Assembly (NCBI GenBank): GCA_963925805.1
Contig: CAWUSE010000015.1
Location: forward strand, 62,001-126,000
DNA: 64,000 bases
Source: UBA10347 sp905182135
GTDB taxonomy: Bacteria; Actinomycetota; Acidimicrobiia; Acidimicrobiales; UBA10347
Reading direction: 5' to 3'
Below are positions 25,733-34,316 of the stretch, in pieces. The first letter of the stretch is position 1. Each line of letters starts with the position of its first letter. A program made the position numbers and the translations under genes. The notes under the pieces were generated by a model. The model ran no database searches. It was not told where the DNA came from and saw only the letters and a program-made list of their open reading frames with translations.

Positions 25733-25757
25733 TCAACTACCTAATTACTGAATTAGT

Positions 25758-25958
25758 TCAGACTGGGCGGACGTTTTGGGCTTCTTGACCCTTGCGTCCT
25801 TCACCGATATCGAATTCAACGGTCTGGCCCTCTTCGAGGTTTTTGAAGCCATCGCCTCCGATGTTGGAGAAGTGGACGAAGAGGTCATCGCCGCTTTCTT
25901 GCGAGATGAATCCAAAACCCTTTTCAGTGTTGAAGAATTTAACAGTTCCTGTTGCCAT
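25758..25958 (-). CDS. cspA: Cold-shock protein
   Basis: A 66-residue single-domain OB-fold RNA chaperone. Both nucleic-acid-binding motifs are intact: KGFGFI (RNP1) near residue 13 and LFVHF (RNP2) near residue 26, followed by EEGQTVEFDIGEGRKGQEA and NVRPV. The start ATG at 25958 has a long purine-rich leader (AGAGAAAAAGAGAAA) that supplies the ribosome-binding site. CspA-family genes often have long, structured leaders for temperature control; none could be folded here by eye. Confidence 0.95.
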   Translation of the reverse strand: MATGTVKFFNTEKGFGFISQESGDDLFVHFSNIGGDGFKNLEEGQTVEFDIGEGRKGQEAQNVRPV

Positions 25959-26174
25959 AGCAATTTCTCTTTTTCTCTGAGGAGCGTGAACGCGTCACAA
26001 CTGAGGTAAGGGTATGTCACGGAGAGCAAAATGGTGAGATTCGGCCAATGAAGCCGAAAGACAATTCGCGTGCAGCGTTGCGTTTAGTGGACTTTCTGCG
26101 AGTTGGGGACGCGATTTCATGTGCATGGTTTGGTGCGTCGATGCCGGTCGGCTAGCGAACCGCCAGCGACATCG

Positions 26175-26220
26175 CAGTAAAAAGTAAAGAAGAACCGGTG
26201 CAGCCGCACCGATTCTTCTT
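26175..26220 (-). terminator. Terminator of tRNA-Ala
   Basis: A 15-bp stem with one G-U or A-C type imperfection (26187-26201 with 26206-26220) and a 4-base loop, followed on the minus strand by TTTACTTTTTAC. It starts two bases past the tRNA 3' end. Confidence 0.85.
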
Positions 26221-26222
26221 AG

Positions 26223-26296
26223 TGGAGCTGGAGGGAATCGAACCCTCGACCCCCTGCTTGCAAAGCAGGTGCTCTAGCCAACTGAGCTACAGCCCC
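26223..26296 (-). tRNA. tRNA-Ala (anticodon TGC)
   Basis: A 74-base cloverleaf on the minus strand. Acceptor GGGGCTG/CAGCTCC includes the G3-U70 wobble pair that marks alanine tRNAs; the anticodon stem CCTGC/GCAGG encloses TTTGCAA (anticodon TGC); the T arm has GAGGG-TTCGATT-CCCTC. CCA is not encoded. Confidence 0.97.
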
Positions 26297-26440
26297 AGCG
26301 GCTCACATGATAGAAGCAAAACCAGCAATTCGGCACCAGAATTTGTGAACTGTGACCGAGATCTCTGCTGGTTGGTCTTTCAGCGCAGGTTCTCAGCTAC
26401 GGACCGGGCCATTTCTGCTCGAAACGTAGCCGAGAAAGTT

Positions 26441-27472
26441 TTAAGCGAACGGGCGCCCGAAGGGGAGGTCGTCTCGCCAGGTCTTTAGGAACGTTTCGGC
26501 TTGGAAGCAAGCTTCGAGGATCGGACTGGCGTCCTTACCAAGGATTGATGCCATTAGCGATTGCAGCTTGCTGCTGATCCACGACTCGATGGCGGCCTGG
26601 TCATCACCTTCGGGGAAGCCCGCAAGCAGCCCGCCAGCGGTTGTAATGAAGTCGGGAAGAACCGTGACACCTTGGCGCTCGATCGTAAGTGCACCTTTAG
26701 TCGTATACGGGATGGGACCGGTTGGAACGAGAACCGACGCCGTAATGTTTTCGCCGTTCTTGTGGTCGATTAAGCCAGCCTTTGAACCAGCGAAAAGGAC
26801 GTCTACATCGGCTCCTAAAATCCGCCAGAATGGAAGCTCTTCCTTTGACAGGGTCGCAACCATGCCAGGGCCGTCGATTTTCCATGTGGTTGCCAGAGCG
26901 CCAAGGTCGAAACCTCCAGCAGATATCGCGGCACCGACACTGGTAGAGATGGCCGTTATCTTGGCGCCAGCCGCAACCGCTGCGCGGGCTACAGCGAGTC
27001 CGACATCATCGAAGTTCTCAATAGCGACGTTCGCTCCGTCTAGTGAGCGGACGCTAGATGCACACGCGACGGCACCGATGCCGGTCAGATGGGCAGTGTT
27101 CGAGATTCCGTCGATGTCTTGAAGCCGCACGTCATTGCGCCTATCTGCCGCCGTGAGTGGCGCGATCTGCTCGGGGCTGACACCCTTGGCACTGTTCAGC
27201 ATCAGCGAGCTGCTCTCGACGGCTGGCATCAACTCGGCGCAGAACGCCATCATGGCGTCGTCTCGTGCGTCGGGTGCTGCATTCACGCCGCACGAGGCGC
27301 CCTGGTAGCGCATCTCGAGGGCCGCAAGCTGGTATGTCTGGCTGCGGGCCAATTCTTGGGCGCCGCCCTGCAGAATCTTTGGCGCCGACCGCACAATGCC
27401 GATTGCCGGTGCTTCGGTGTCCAGGTCTCGCACGACGAACGCGTCAGCATTCTCTAACTTCTGAAGAGCCAT
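26441..27472 (-). CDS. Glutamate/leucine-dehydrogenase-like protein with degenerate active site
   Basis: A 343-residue protein with the overall layout of the Glu/Leu/Phe/Val dehydrogenase family: an N-terminal substrate domain, a Rossmann domain from about residue 140, and the family-like end VLPDFITTAGGLLAGFPEG. Key residues have changed. The catalytic lysine loop (GGAKGG-type) appears as GASCGVNAAPDA at residues 58-69 with no lysine, and the dinucleotide loop GFGNVG appears as ENFDDVG at 152-158, losing two glycines. It may bind another ligand or act as a non-catalytic protein. It stands alone upstream of tRNA-Ala. Confidence 0.65.
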   Translation of the reverse strand: MALQKLENADAFVVRDLDTEAPAIGIVRSAPKILQGGAQELARSQTYQLAALEMRYQGASCGVNAAPDARDDAMMAFCAELMPAVESSSLMLNSAKGVSPEQIAPLTAADRRNDVRLQDIDGISNTAHLTGIGAVACASSVRSLDGANVAIENFDDVGLAVARAAVAAGAKITAISTSVGAAISAGGFDLGALATTWKIDGPGMVATLSKEELPFWRILGADVDVLFAGSKAGLIDHKNGENITASVLVPTGPIPYTTKGALTIERQGVTVLPDFITTAGGLLAGFPEGDDQAAIESWISSKLQSLMASILGKDASPILEACFQAETFLKTWRDDLPFGRPFA

Positions 27473-27945
27473 TACTCTACGCTACACAGCGAGGCGTTGT
27501 ACCGAGGAGCCGACCGGGTCAGAGGTTCGTGTTGATATTCAGCGCACCGGCATTGGCGGGCCAGCCACCAAAGGCAACGAGGTCACGTTCGTGGACTTCT
27601 GCGAAGACGCGCATCATGTCGCTGCCATCAGCCCAGCCAGGGAGGCGATGATCGCGTTGACCAATGATGTGACGTCGAACGGCTAGGGCAATCTCGGGGT
27701 CACGGTGTCCTGGTCCGAATGACCTTCGTTGATCAGTTGGCGCCGATTGCTAGCGGTAAAGGCAGCGTTATATGAGCTACTGAAGTACCAGATTCGGTAT
27801 CAGAACGAGTCCGATCCCGCTCAGGTGGGCAAGGAATGGGACGCGGTGTATTTGTTTGGAGGAACGTGCACGACCGGGGTGATATCAACGTGCAGCGGCT
27901 CGACTGTGATAGTCGGTCGACAGAGTAATTCGAGATTACGGGGTC
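27473..27945. other. Intergenic region with a probable gene remnant
   Basis: About 470 bases between the dehydrogenase-like gene and xseB. Most carries no intact gene; the minus-strand remnant at 27519-27732 is described separately. Short frames on both strands upstream of it are fragmentary. Confidence 0.5.
27519..27732 (-). pseudogene. Start-less gene fragment, unidentified
   Basis: A minus-strand frame bounded by TAG near 27735 and TGA at 27519-27521 reads like the C-terminus of a real protein: it contains RDPEIALAVRRHIIGQRDHR, then LPGWADGSDMMRVFAEVHER and DLVAFGGWPANAGALNINTN. Codon use has the GC-rich third-position pattern of neighbouring genes. There is no usable start codon until a pair of ATGs at 27612-27617, which would leave 32 residues. 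I read it as the surviving end of a deleted gene; the family is unknown to me. Confidence 0.4.
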
Positions 27946-28176
27946 TTAGTAAGGCTCGCTAGTCTCAAGTGTTTCGACGATGCCAGCGACCCGTTGTTGG
28001 GCCGCTGAAATGCGCCCCCGACAGACGGTAATTAGGTGTGCGGCCCGTTCGACGAGCTCAGACAGAACATCGATATCGATGCCGTCGTCGTCGAGTTGAG
28101 CGAGGATGTCGTCGAGTTCGGCGACGGCATCGGCGTAACCGATCTCGTCTGGGCTCGCTTTAGCGGGGTCAGTCAT
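27946..28176 (-). CDS. xseB: Exonuclease VII small subunit
   Basis: A 76-residue helical protein with the XseB pattern YADAVAELDDILAQLDDDGI (residues 14-33) and LSELVERAAHLITVCRGRIS. It binds the large subunit to form the single-strand exonuclease that trims DNA from both ends. Its start overlaps the end of xseA by eight bases. Confidence 0.92.
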   Translation of the reverse strand: MTDPAKASPDEIGYADAVAELDDILAQLDDDGIDIDVLSELVERAAHLITVCRGRISAAQQRVAGIVETLETSEPY

Positions 28177-29599
28177 TGGGTTCCTGATGAGTGGAATCGG
28201 AGGCGGTGACGGTGCTGGTGATGGTGCTGGTGACCATACCGACCGCTAGGCGAGTAACAAGTTCGATACCAGCCATGAGCTGTTCAGCGCTGCGCACAAG
28301 CTGGCCGTCGGCGGTGGTTGTGATGCTGTAGCCCCGCTGAAGTGCCTGACGTGGGTCGACAGCACTGAGCTTGGCTTCGAGCAGGTCAAGCCGGTAGTTC
28401 TTACTTTGGAGCGTGCGTGTTGGCCGTTCGGTCAACAACACTTCGTGTTGAGAGCACCTGCGCATCGCAGTGCTTAAGGCGCTCGATGAACGAGCGGTGA
28501 CATGGCCTTGTGTGGTGGAGAGAAGCTGCTCGCTACGTGAGATGGCCCGGGCGACCCGTCGCTCTAGGCCACCGGCCGCCGATGCGGTTGACTGGGATGA
28601 TGCTTGCAGCGTCTGGGCAACACGATGGCTTAGCAATGCTGCTCGCTCGTTGACGAGTTTGTCCTGATCATGGGGCAGTACTAACGCAACCGCTGTTAGC
28701 CGGGCTGAGCGCTCTGCCAAGGCAAAGTCGAAGCTGATGACCCGATCGATGAGGAATTGAGCGCACGCAGTGGGTGTCTTGAGCGAGGTGTGAGCGACCA
28801 TGTCAGCGACCGACGTGTCGATCTCGTGGCCAATTCCGCACAGCACGGGTTTGGTTGAATTAGCAATCGCACGCACGACCGGTGCGGTGTCGAATGCAGC
28901 AAGATCGGTGCGGGCACCCCCGCCGCGCACCATCGCCAATACATCAACGTCAAGTTGCTCTGCGTGAGCGATCATGTCGGCAATCTCTTGGGGGGCGAAC
29001 TCGCCTTGGACCCGAGTGGACAGTGTCGTGATTTCGAACGCGTAGCCAGATGCAGCGATCTGCTCGTGGAAGTCGGCATGAGCTGCGCTGCCACCGCTGG
29101 TGATGAGTGCGACGCGTAGTGGCACCAGCGGCATAGGGATTTGCTGATTAGCGTCGAGTAGCTGTTCAGTCGCGAGTTCGCGCAGTAGCTGATCTCGGTC
29201 GGCGCCGAGGCGACCAAGGGTGAACTCGGGGTCGATCGATGTCATGTTTAGTTGAAGCTGCCCACGGGGTGAGTACATCTCAACGGTTGCCTTGATGCGG
29301 ACCTCGACACCGTCATCGATGCGCACGGTGTTGCCGGTGCGCGTGATGACGCGGTTCACGATCTGGCGGTTTGAATCGAACAAGGTCACCGCTATCGATG
29401 CCTTTGGTTGAGCCCCTGCTGGTGTTGGGTCACACAGATCGAAATAGGCATGACCTCGACCCGAACGGCTCAAGTTTCGAATCTGACCCTGCACCCAGAT
29501 GTCTTTGGCGAATGAACGGCGCACGGCCTCGCTAAGGCGGCGGTTTAGCTGACCAACCGTGAGCGTGTCATCGACATCGAATAGGGCATTGTTGTTCAT
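28169..29599 (-). CDS. xseA: Exonuclease VII large subunit
   Basis: A 476-residue protein with an N-terminal OB-fold (TVGQLNRRLSEAVRRSF at residue 13, VQGQIRNLSRSGRGHAYFDL near 37) and a catalytic domain with ITSGGSAAHADF near 165, RGGGARTDLAAFD near 225 and GIGHEIDTSVADMVAH near 255. The helical C-terminal half carries coiled-coil character. It overlaps xseB by eight bases and the upstream ABC exporter gene by four, so the three are one operon. Confidence 0.94.
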   Translation of the reverse strand: MNNNALFDVDDTLTVGQLNRRLSEAVRRSFAKDIWVQGQIRNLSRSGRGHAYFDLCDPTPAGAQPKASIAVTLFDSNRQIVNRVITRTGNTVRIDDGVEVRIKATVEMYSPRGQLQLNMTSIDPEFTLGRLGADRDQLLRELATEQLLDANQQIPMPLVPLRVALITSGGSAAHADFHEQIAASGYAFEITTLSTRVQGEFAPQEIADMIAHAEQLDVDVLAMVRGGGARTDLAAFDTAPVVRAIANSTKPVLCGIGHEIDTSVADMVAHTSLKTPTACAQFLIDRVISFDFALAERSARLTAVALVLPHDQDKLVNERAALLSHRVAQTLQASSQSTASAAGGLERRVARAISRSEQLLSTTQGHVTARSSSALSTAMRRCSQHEVLLTERPTRTLQSKNYRLDLLEAKLSAVDPRQALQRGYSITTTADGQLVRSAEQLMAGIELVTRLAVGMVTSTITSTVTASDSTHQEPND

Positions 29600-31470
29600 G
29601 CCGGAGAGGCTTCGCCCCGGATGAGGGTCTGGTACAGCTCGCTGTAAAGACCGCCGGTAGCCAACAGGTCGGTGTGCGTGCCCCGTTCCACTATCTGACC
29701 GTGTTCGAGCACGAGGATCACGTCGGCGGCGGTAATTGTTGACAATCGGTGGGCAATTACGATCGCGGTGCGGCCATCAAGAGCGGTGGCCAGGGCCTGC
29801 TGCACCAGAGACTCGTTCTCGGAGTCGAGATGGCTGGTGGCCTCGTCAAGGACGACCACAGCCGGGTCTTTGAGCAGCATGCGGGCGATGGACAGGCGTT
29901 GCTTCTCGCCGCCGGATAGCCGATAGCCGCGTTCGCCAACAATGGTGTCGAGCCCGTCGGGCAATGCGTCGATGACGTCCAGGATCTGCGCTGCTCGGCA
30001 GGCATCTCGAACCTGGCCTTCGGTGGCCGAGGGCCGGGCAAACCGCAGGTTCGCGCCAACGCTGTCATGAAACAGGTGCGGGTCTTGACTGACTACGCCA
30101 ATTGCGGCCCGCAGTGAAGCTTGGGTGAGCGAGCGGACGTTGTGGCCGTCGACAGTGAGTGAACCGCTGCTCACGTCGTATAACCGCGGAAGCAGCGAGA
30201 TTAACGTTGACTTTCCTGCACCCGAGGGCCCTACAAGGGCAATTGTTTGGCCAGGCTGGATATCGAAGTTGATGTTGGTGAGCACAAGTGGGTTGTCGGC
30301 CTGTGCGTTTGCAGAGGGTGCGCCGCCAGCTTCGAGAGATGCCGGCGCATTGCTGTCAGTCGGGTAAGCAAATGAGAGGCCCGACGCAGTGATGTGACCT
30401 GTGGGCGACACCAGCTCGACAGCGTCGGGCGCATCGGTGATTGGGTTGTGCGTGTCGAGTACCTCGAAGACCCGTTCGAAGCTGACCATGGCGGTCATGA
30501 TGTCGACGCGAGCGTTGGTCAGGCCAGTGAGAGGCAGATAGATGCGGGTGACGTACAGACCCATGGCGACGACGGTGCCGACACTGATTGAACCGCTGAT
30601 TGCGAGACGTCCACCAACCCAATAGATGACAGCGGTACCCAGCGCACCAACAATGGTCAGGCCAATGGTGAAGCCTCGCCCGTACATCGCGCTACGAATA
30701 CCAAGATCGCGAACGGCGCCAGCGCGCTCGCCGAAGCCGTCCCGCTCGTCATCATGTCGGCCGAATAGCTTGACCAGCATGGCGCCGGCGACATTCAGTC
30801 GCTCGGTCATGGTCGTGTTCATTGCCGCGTTGTGTTCCATCTGCTCGCGAGTCAAAGCCTGCAGGACGCGGCCAACTCGTTTGGTTGGAAGCAAGAAGAA
30901 TGGAAGCAGCGCCAAAGCAAGCAATGGCAATCGCCACTCGAGAATGAACATGGCGACCAGCGTGGTTGCGAGAACGATGGCGTTGGAGATGACTTGACCA
31001 AGTGTGCCGGTGAGTGCCCGCTGGGCGCCGATGACGTCGTTGTTCATGCGACTTATTAATGCGCCGGTTTGGGTCCGGGTGAAGAAGCCAATTGGCATGC
31101 GTTGGACGTGGTCGAACAGTTGCACTCGCAGGTCATAGATGAGGCTTTCGCCAATTCGGGCGGAGAACCAACGTTCGAATAACGAGATCACGCCGCTGGC
31201 TAAGGCCAGGCCAACCATGACCAATGCGAGCGAGTTCACCTGAGCACGGTTGCTGGCAGGGATGGCCTCGTCGATGATCTGGCGAACGAGCAGCGCCGGA
31301 ACGATGCTGAGTAGCGATGAGACAAGCAGCGTGGCAATAAAGCCAAGCAGCATAGACCGATAGCGGTCGGCATAAGCGAGTACCCGGCGTACGGTCGAAC
31401 GGTCAAGAGACTTGCCCTTGACACCGTCGTTGTCGCCACCGATGACCATGTGAGGGTGCATTCCGTGCAT
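29596..31470 (-). CDS. ABC exporter, fused permease-ATPase (half transporter)
   Basis: A 624-residue type IV ABC transporter half. Six transmembrane helices fall in residues about 35-330, and the nucleotide-binding domain follows with Walker A VGPSGAGKSTL, the Q-loop SQDPHLFHD, signature RLSGGEKQR and Walker B VVVLDEATSHLD, and H-loop IAHRLST. An Ala/Ser-rich insert of about 20 residues separates the two domains. It should work as a homodimer; MsbA/LmrA-type lipid or drug export is the family expectation but the substrate is unknown. The 4-base overlap with xseA suggests coupling rather than a shared function. Confidence 0.9.
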   Translation of the reverse strand: MHGMHPHMVIGGDNDGVKGKSLDRSTVRRVLAYADRYRSMLLGFIATLLVSSLLSIVPALLVRQIIDEAIPASNRAQVNSLALVMVGLALASGVISLFERWFSARIGESLIYDLRVQLFDHVQRMPIGFFTRTQTGALISRMNNDVIGAQRALTGTLGQVISNAIVLATTLVAMFILEWRLPLLALALLPFFLLPTKRVGRVLQALTREQMEHNAAMNTTMTERLNVAGAMLVKLFGRHDDERDGFGERAGAVRDLGIRSAMYGRGFTIGLTIVGALGTAVIYWVGGRLAISGSISVGTVVAMGLYVTRIYLPLTGLTNARVDIMTAMVSFERVFEVLDTHNPITDAPDAVELVSPTGHITASGLSFAYPTDSNAPASLEAGGAPSANAQADNPLVLTNINFDIQPGQTIALVGPSGAGKSTLISLLPRLYDVSSGSLTVDGHNVRSLTQASLRAAIGVVSQDPHLFHDSVGANLRFARPSATEGQVRDACRAAQILDVIDALPDGLDTIVGERGYRLSGGEKQRLSIARMLLKDPAVVVLDEATSHLDSENESLVQQALATALDGRTAIVIAHRLSTITAADVILVLEHGQIVERGTHTDLLATGGLYSELYQTLIRGEASPA

Positions 31471-31970
31471 CAGCTCCCAAGACTACTTACTGCGTGCGAC
31501 AGCCAGCTGGGCGAGCGGAAATTCTGGCAATACCGCAACGGGTGGGTCTCGGGAATTTCTTCGGCTAGTGAGTGGGGCTGAATATAGAGTCTGGGCGTGG
31601 GGAGAGACTCGAGGCGACAGGAGCGAACCAGGTCGAGGGCATTCCCCAACCAGCAGTGTCTGATGGTTGTTCTCTTGTGGCGTCCACGGGCGTGTGGCTG
31701 CATTCGTTTGGCGCGTATGGGCTTGTGACCGCGCTCGTCTTCATGGTGGTTCACTGATAACACGGCACCGTCAGGGGTTGTGAATCGCCTTCCTGGTTGC
31801 GTCCGTCGGTGTCGGTGCTTCGCTTTTGGTAAAGGCCCTCAGCTTCCTGATGGGCTAGGACCGTCAGGCTGCAACCGTTGGCGGTTACCGCGGCGCTTTT
31901 GATTGGGGCCCTGATGTCTTTTCTTCACTATGGACATCGCTAGCGGTGTGGGTCGCGAGGGTTGTAACAG
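31471..31970. other. Intergenic region, 500 bases, no intact gene
   Basis: Between two minus-strand genes. Two short hydrophobic plus-strand stretches (ending near 31757 and near 31858) could be traces of a decayed membrane protein, but they are in different frames, have no starts and cannot be assigned. Confidence 0.4.
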
Positions 31971-32849
31971 CTACAGGTCTCCGGCGGTAGACCGCAGCTC
32001 GGCGAGCAGGGTGGCAAGTGCTGGGTTGGGTATTCGATCGGAGCGCCGGACCAGTGTCAGCATGCGCTCGGCAATGGGTTCATTGGTTGCGCGGTTCAGC
32101 GGGTGCGGGGCAGTCTCGGCGTCGACCGAAGCCAACACGGCCCAGCCCATGCCGAGCCGGACCATCTCCTTCAGCACTGCCGGCTGTGAACTTTCAGCGA
32201 CAACGTCGAACGGGATGCCCTGGGCGCGTAATCGGCGAGCCACGAGCGAACGACTGCGAGATCCCATCGGGAAACTGACCCACGGCCCCCACGTCTTTGG
32301 CGCACCGAGTGTGGCATCGGGCGGCGCGTAGACATGCAACGGCTCGCCAATGAGTGGTTCAAGCACGAATCGGTCGTCGGGGTCCGGGTCGACGCAGACG
32401 ATGGCATCAACTTCGCCGGCTCGAAGCTGGTCGAGCAGTGCGTTTGAGGGCTGCACCAACAGACGTACGGTCAGTGTGGGGTGATTTCGACGGAAGCCGA
32501 CGAGTGTGTCGCCGAAGTGATGAATTGCCGCGGTGTCGATCATGCCGATCGAAAGCTGGCCTACGTTGCCGCCTCGCGCCTGTTCAGCCCAGCGACTGAG
32601 TTCACGCATTTCGGCCAGAATGCGGGTTGCATGAGCGAGCGCCACTGTTGCTTCGGCCGTCGGCATGCGTCGCCTGCCTTGTTTGTCGAATAGTCGTACC
32701 CCGAGCCGTCGTTCAAGTTCTGCAATTCCTTGCGACAAGGCAGATGGCGAGACGCCGACATTGGCGGCAGCGTCCTTCCAGCTGGGTTCAGCGATTACTG
32801 CGGCCAAGTATTCGAGCTGGCTTGTTGTGACGTTTGCGAGCTTCATCAC
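31971..32849 (-). CDS. LysR-family transcriptional regulator
   Basis: A 292-residue regulator. The N-terminal winged helix-turn-helix shows SWKDAAANVGVSPSALSQGI (residues 23-42) and ELERRLGVRLFDKQGRR; the rest is a two-lobed periplasmic-binding-like effector domain (about 90-290). It is divergent from the inositol-phosphate synthase gene; the 68-base gap holds a perfect inverted repeat with LysR-type spacing, so autoregulation and control of that gene are likely. The effector is unknown. Confidence 0.92.
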   Translation of the reverse strand: MMKLANVTTSQLEYLAAVIAEPSWKDAAANVGVSPSALSQGIAELERRLGVRLFDKQGRRRMPTAEATVALAHATRILAEMRELSRWAEQARGGNVGQLSIGMIDTAAIHHFGDTLVGFRRNHPTLTVRLLVQPSNALLDQLRAGEVDAIVCVDPDPDDRFVLEPLIGEPLHVYAPPDATLGAPKTWGPWVSFPMGSRSRSLVARRLRAQGIPFDVVAESSQPAVLKEMVRLGMGWAVLASVDAETAPHPLNRATNEPIAERMLTLVRRSDRIPNPALATLLAELRSTAGDL

Positions 32850-32861
32850 AGCCCATCTTAA

Positions 32862-32878
32862 GTTAAGTGATACTTAAC
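32862..32878. promoter_or_regulatory. Palindromic operator between lysR-type gene and ino1
   Basis: GTTAAGT-GAT-ACTTAAC is a perfect 7-bp inverted repeat with a 3-base centre. It sits 12 bases from the regulator start and about 40-55 bases before the synthase start. Its A/T arms fit the T-N11-A pattern bound by LysR proteins. A TAAATAAT box at 32891-32898 may be the -10 element of the synthase promoter. Confidence 0.65.
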
Positions 32879-32917
32879 CATTGCCCATCATAAATAATGG
32901 TGCCTTATTCTTTCCCT

Positions 32918-34219
<1,302 letters not shown>

Positions 34220-34316
34220 TCGAGAATCTGGTGGAGACCTGCCCGGCCGTTCTGAGGGGAGCGGCCGGGAAACGTCGCGGCTATCCACAGGGCCTCCCGG
34301 GATAGGTTCCCGTCAG

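Noticed and set aside
25612..25757. Cobalamin riboswitch before cobO
   Set aside because: The gap is short, holds a bidirectional stem-loop, and no B12-box-like segment could be recognised by eye.
27729..27962. 77-codon plus-strand frame overlapping the xseB end
   Set aside because: No start signal and overlap with xseB on the other strand; the opposite strand shows equally protein-like fragments.
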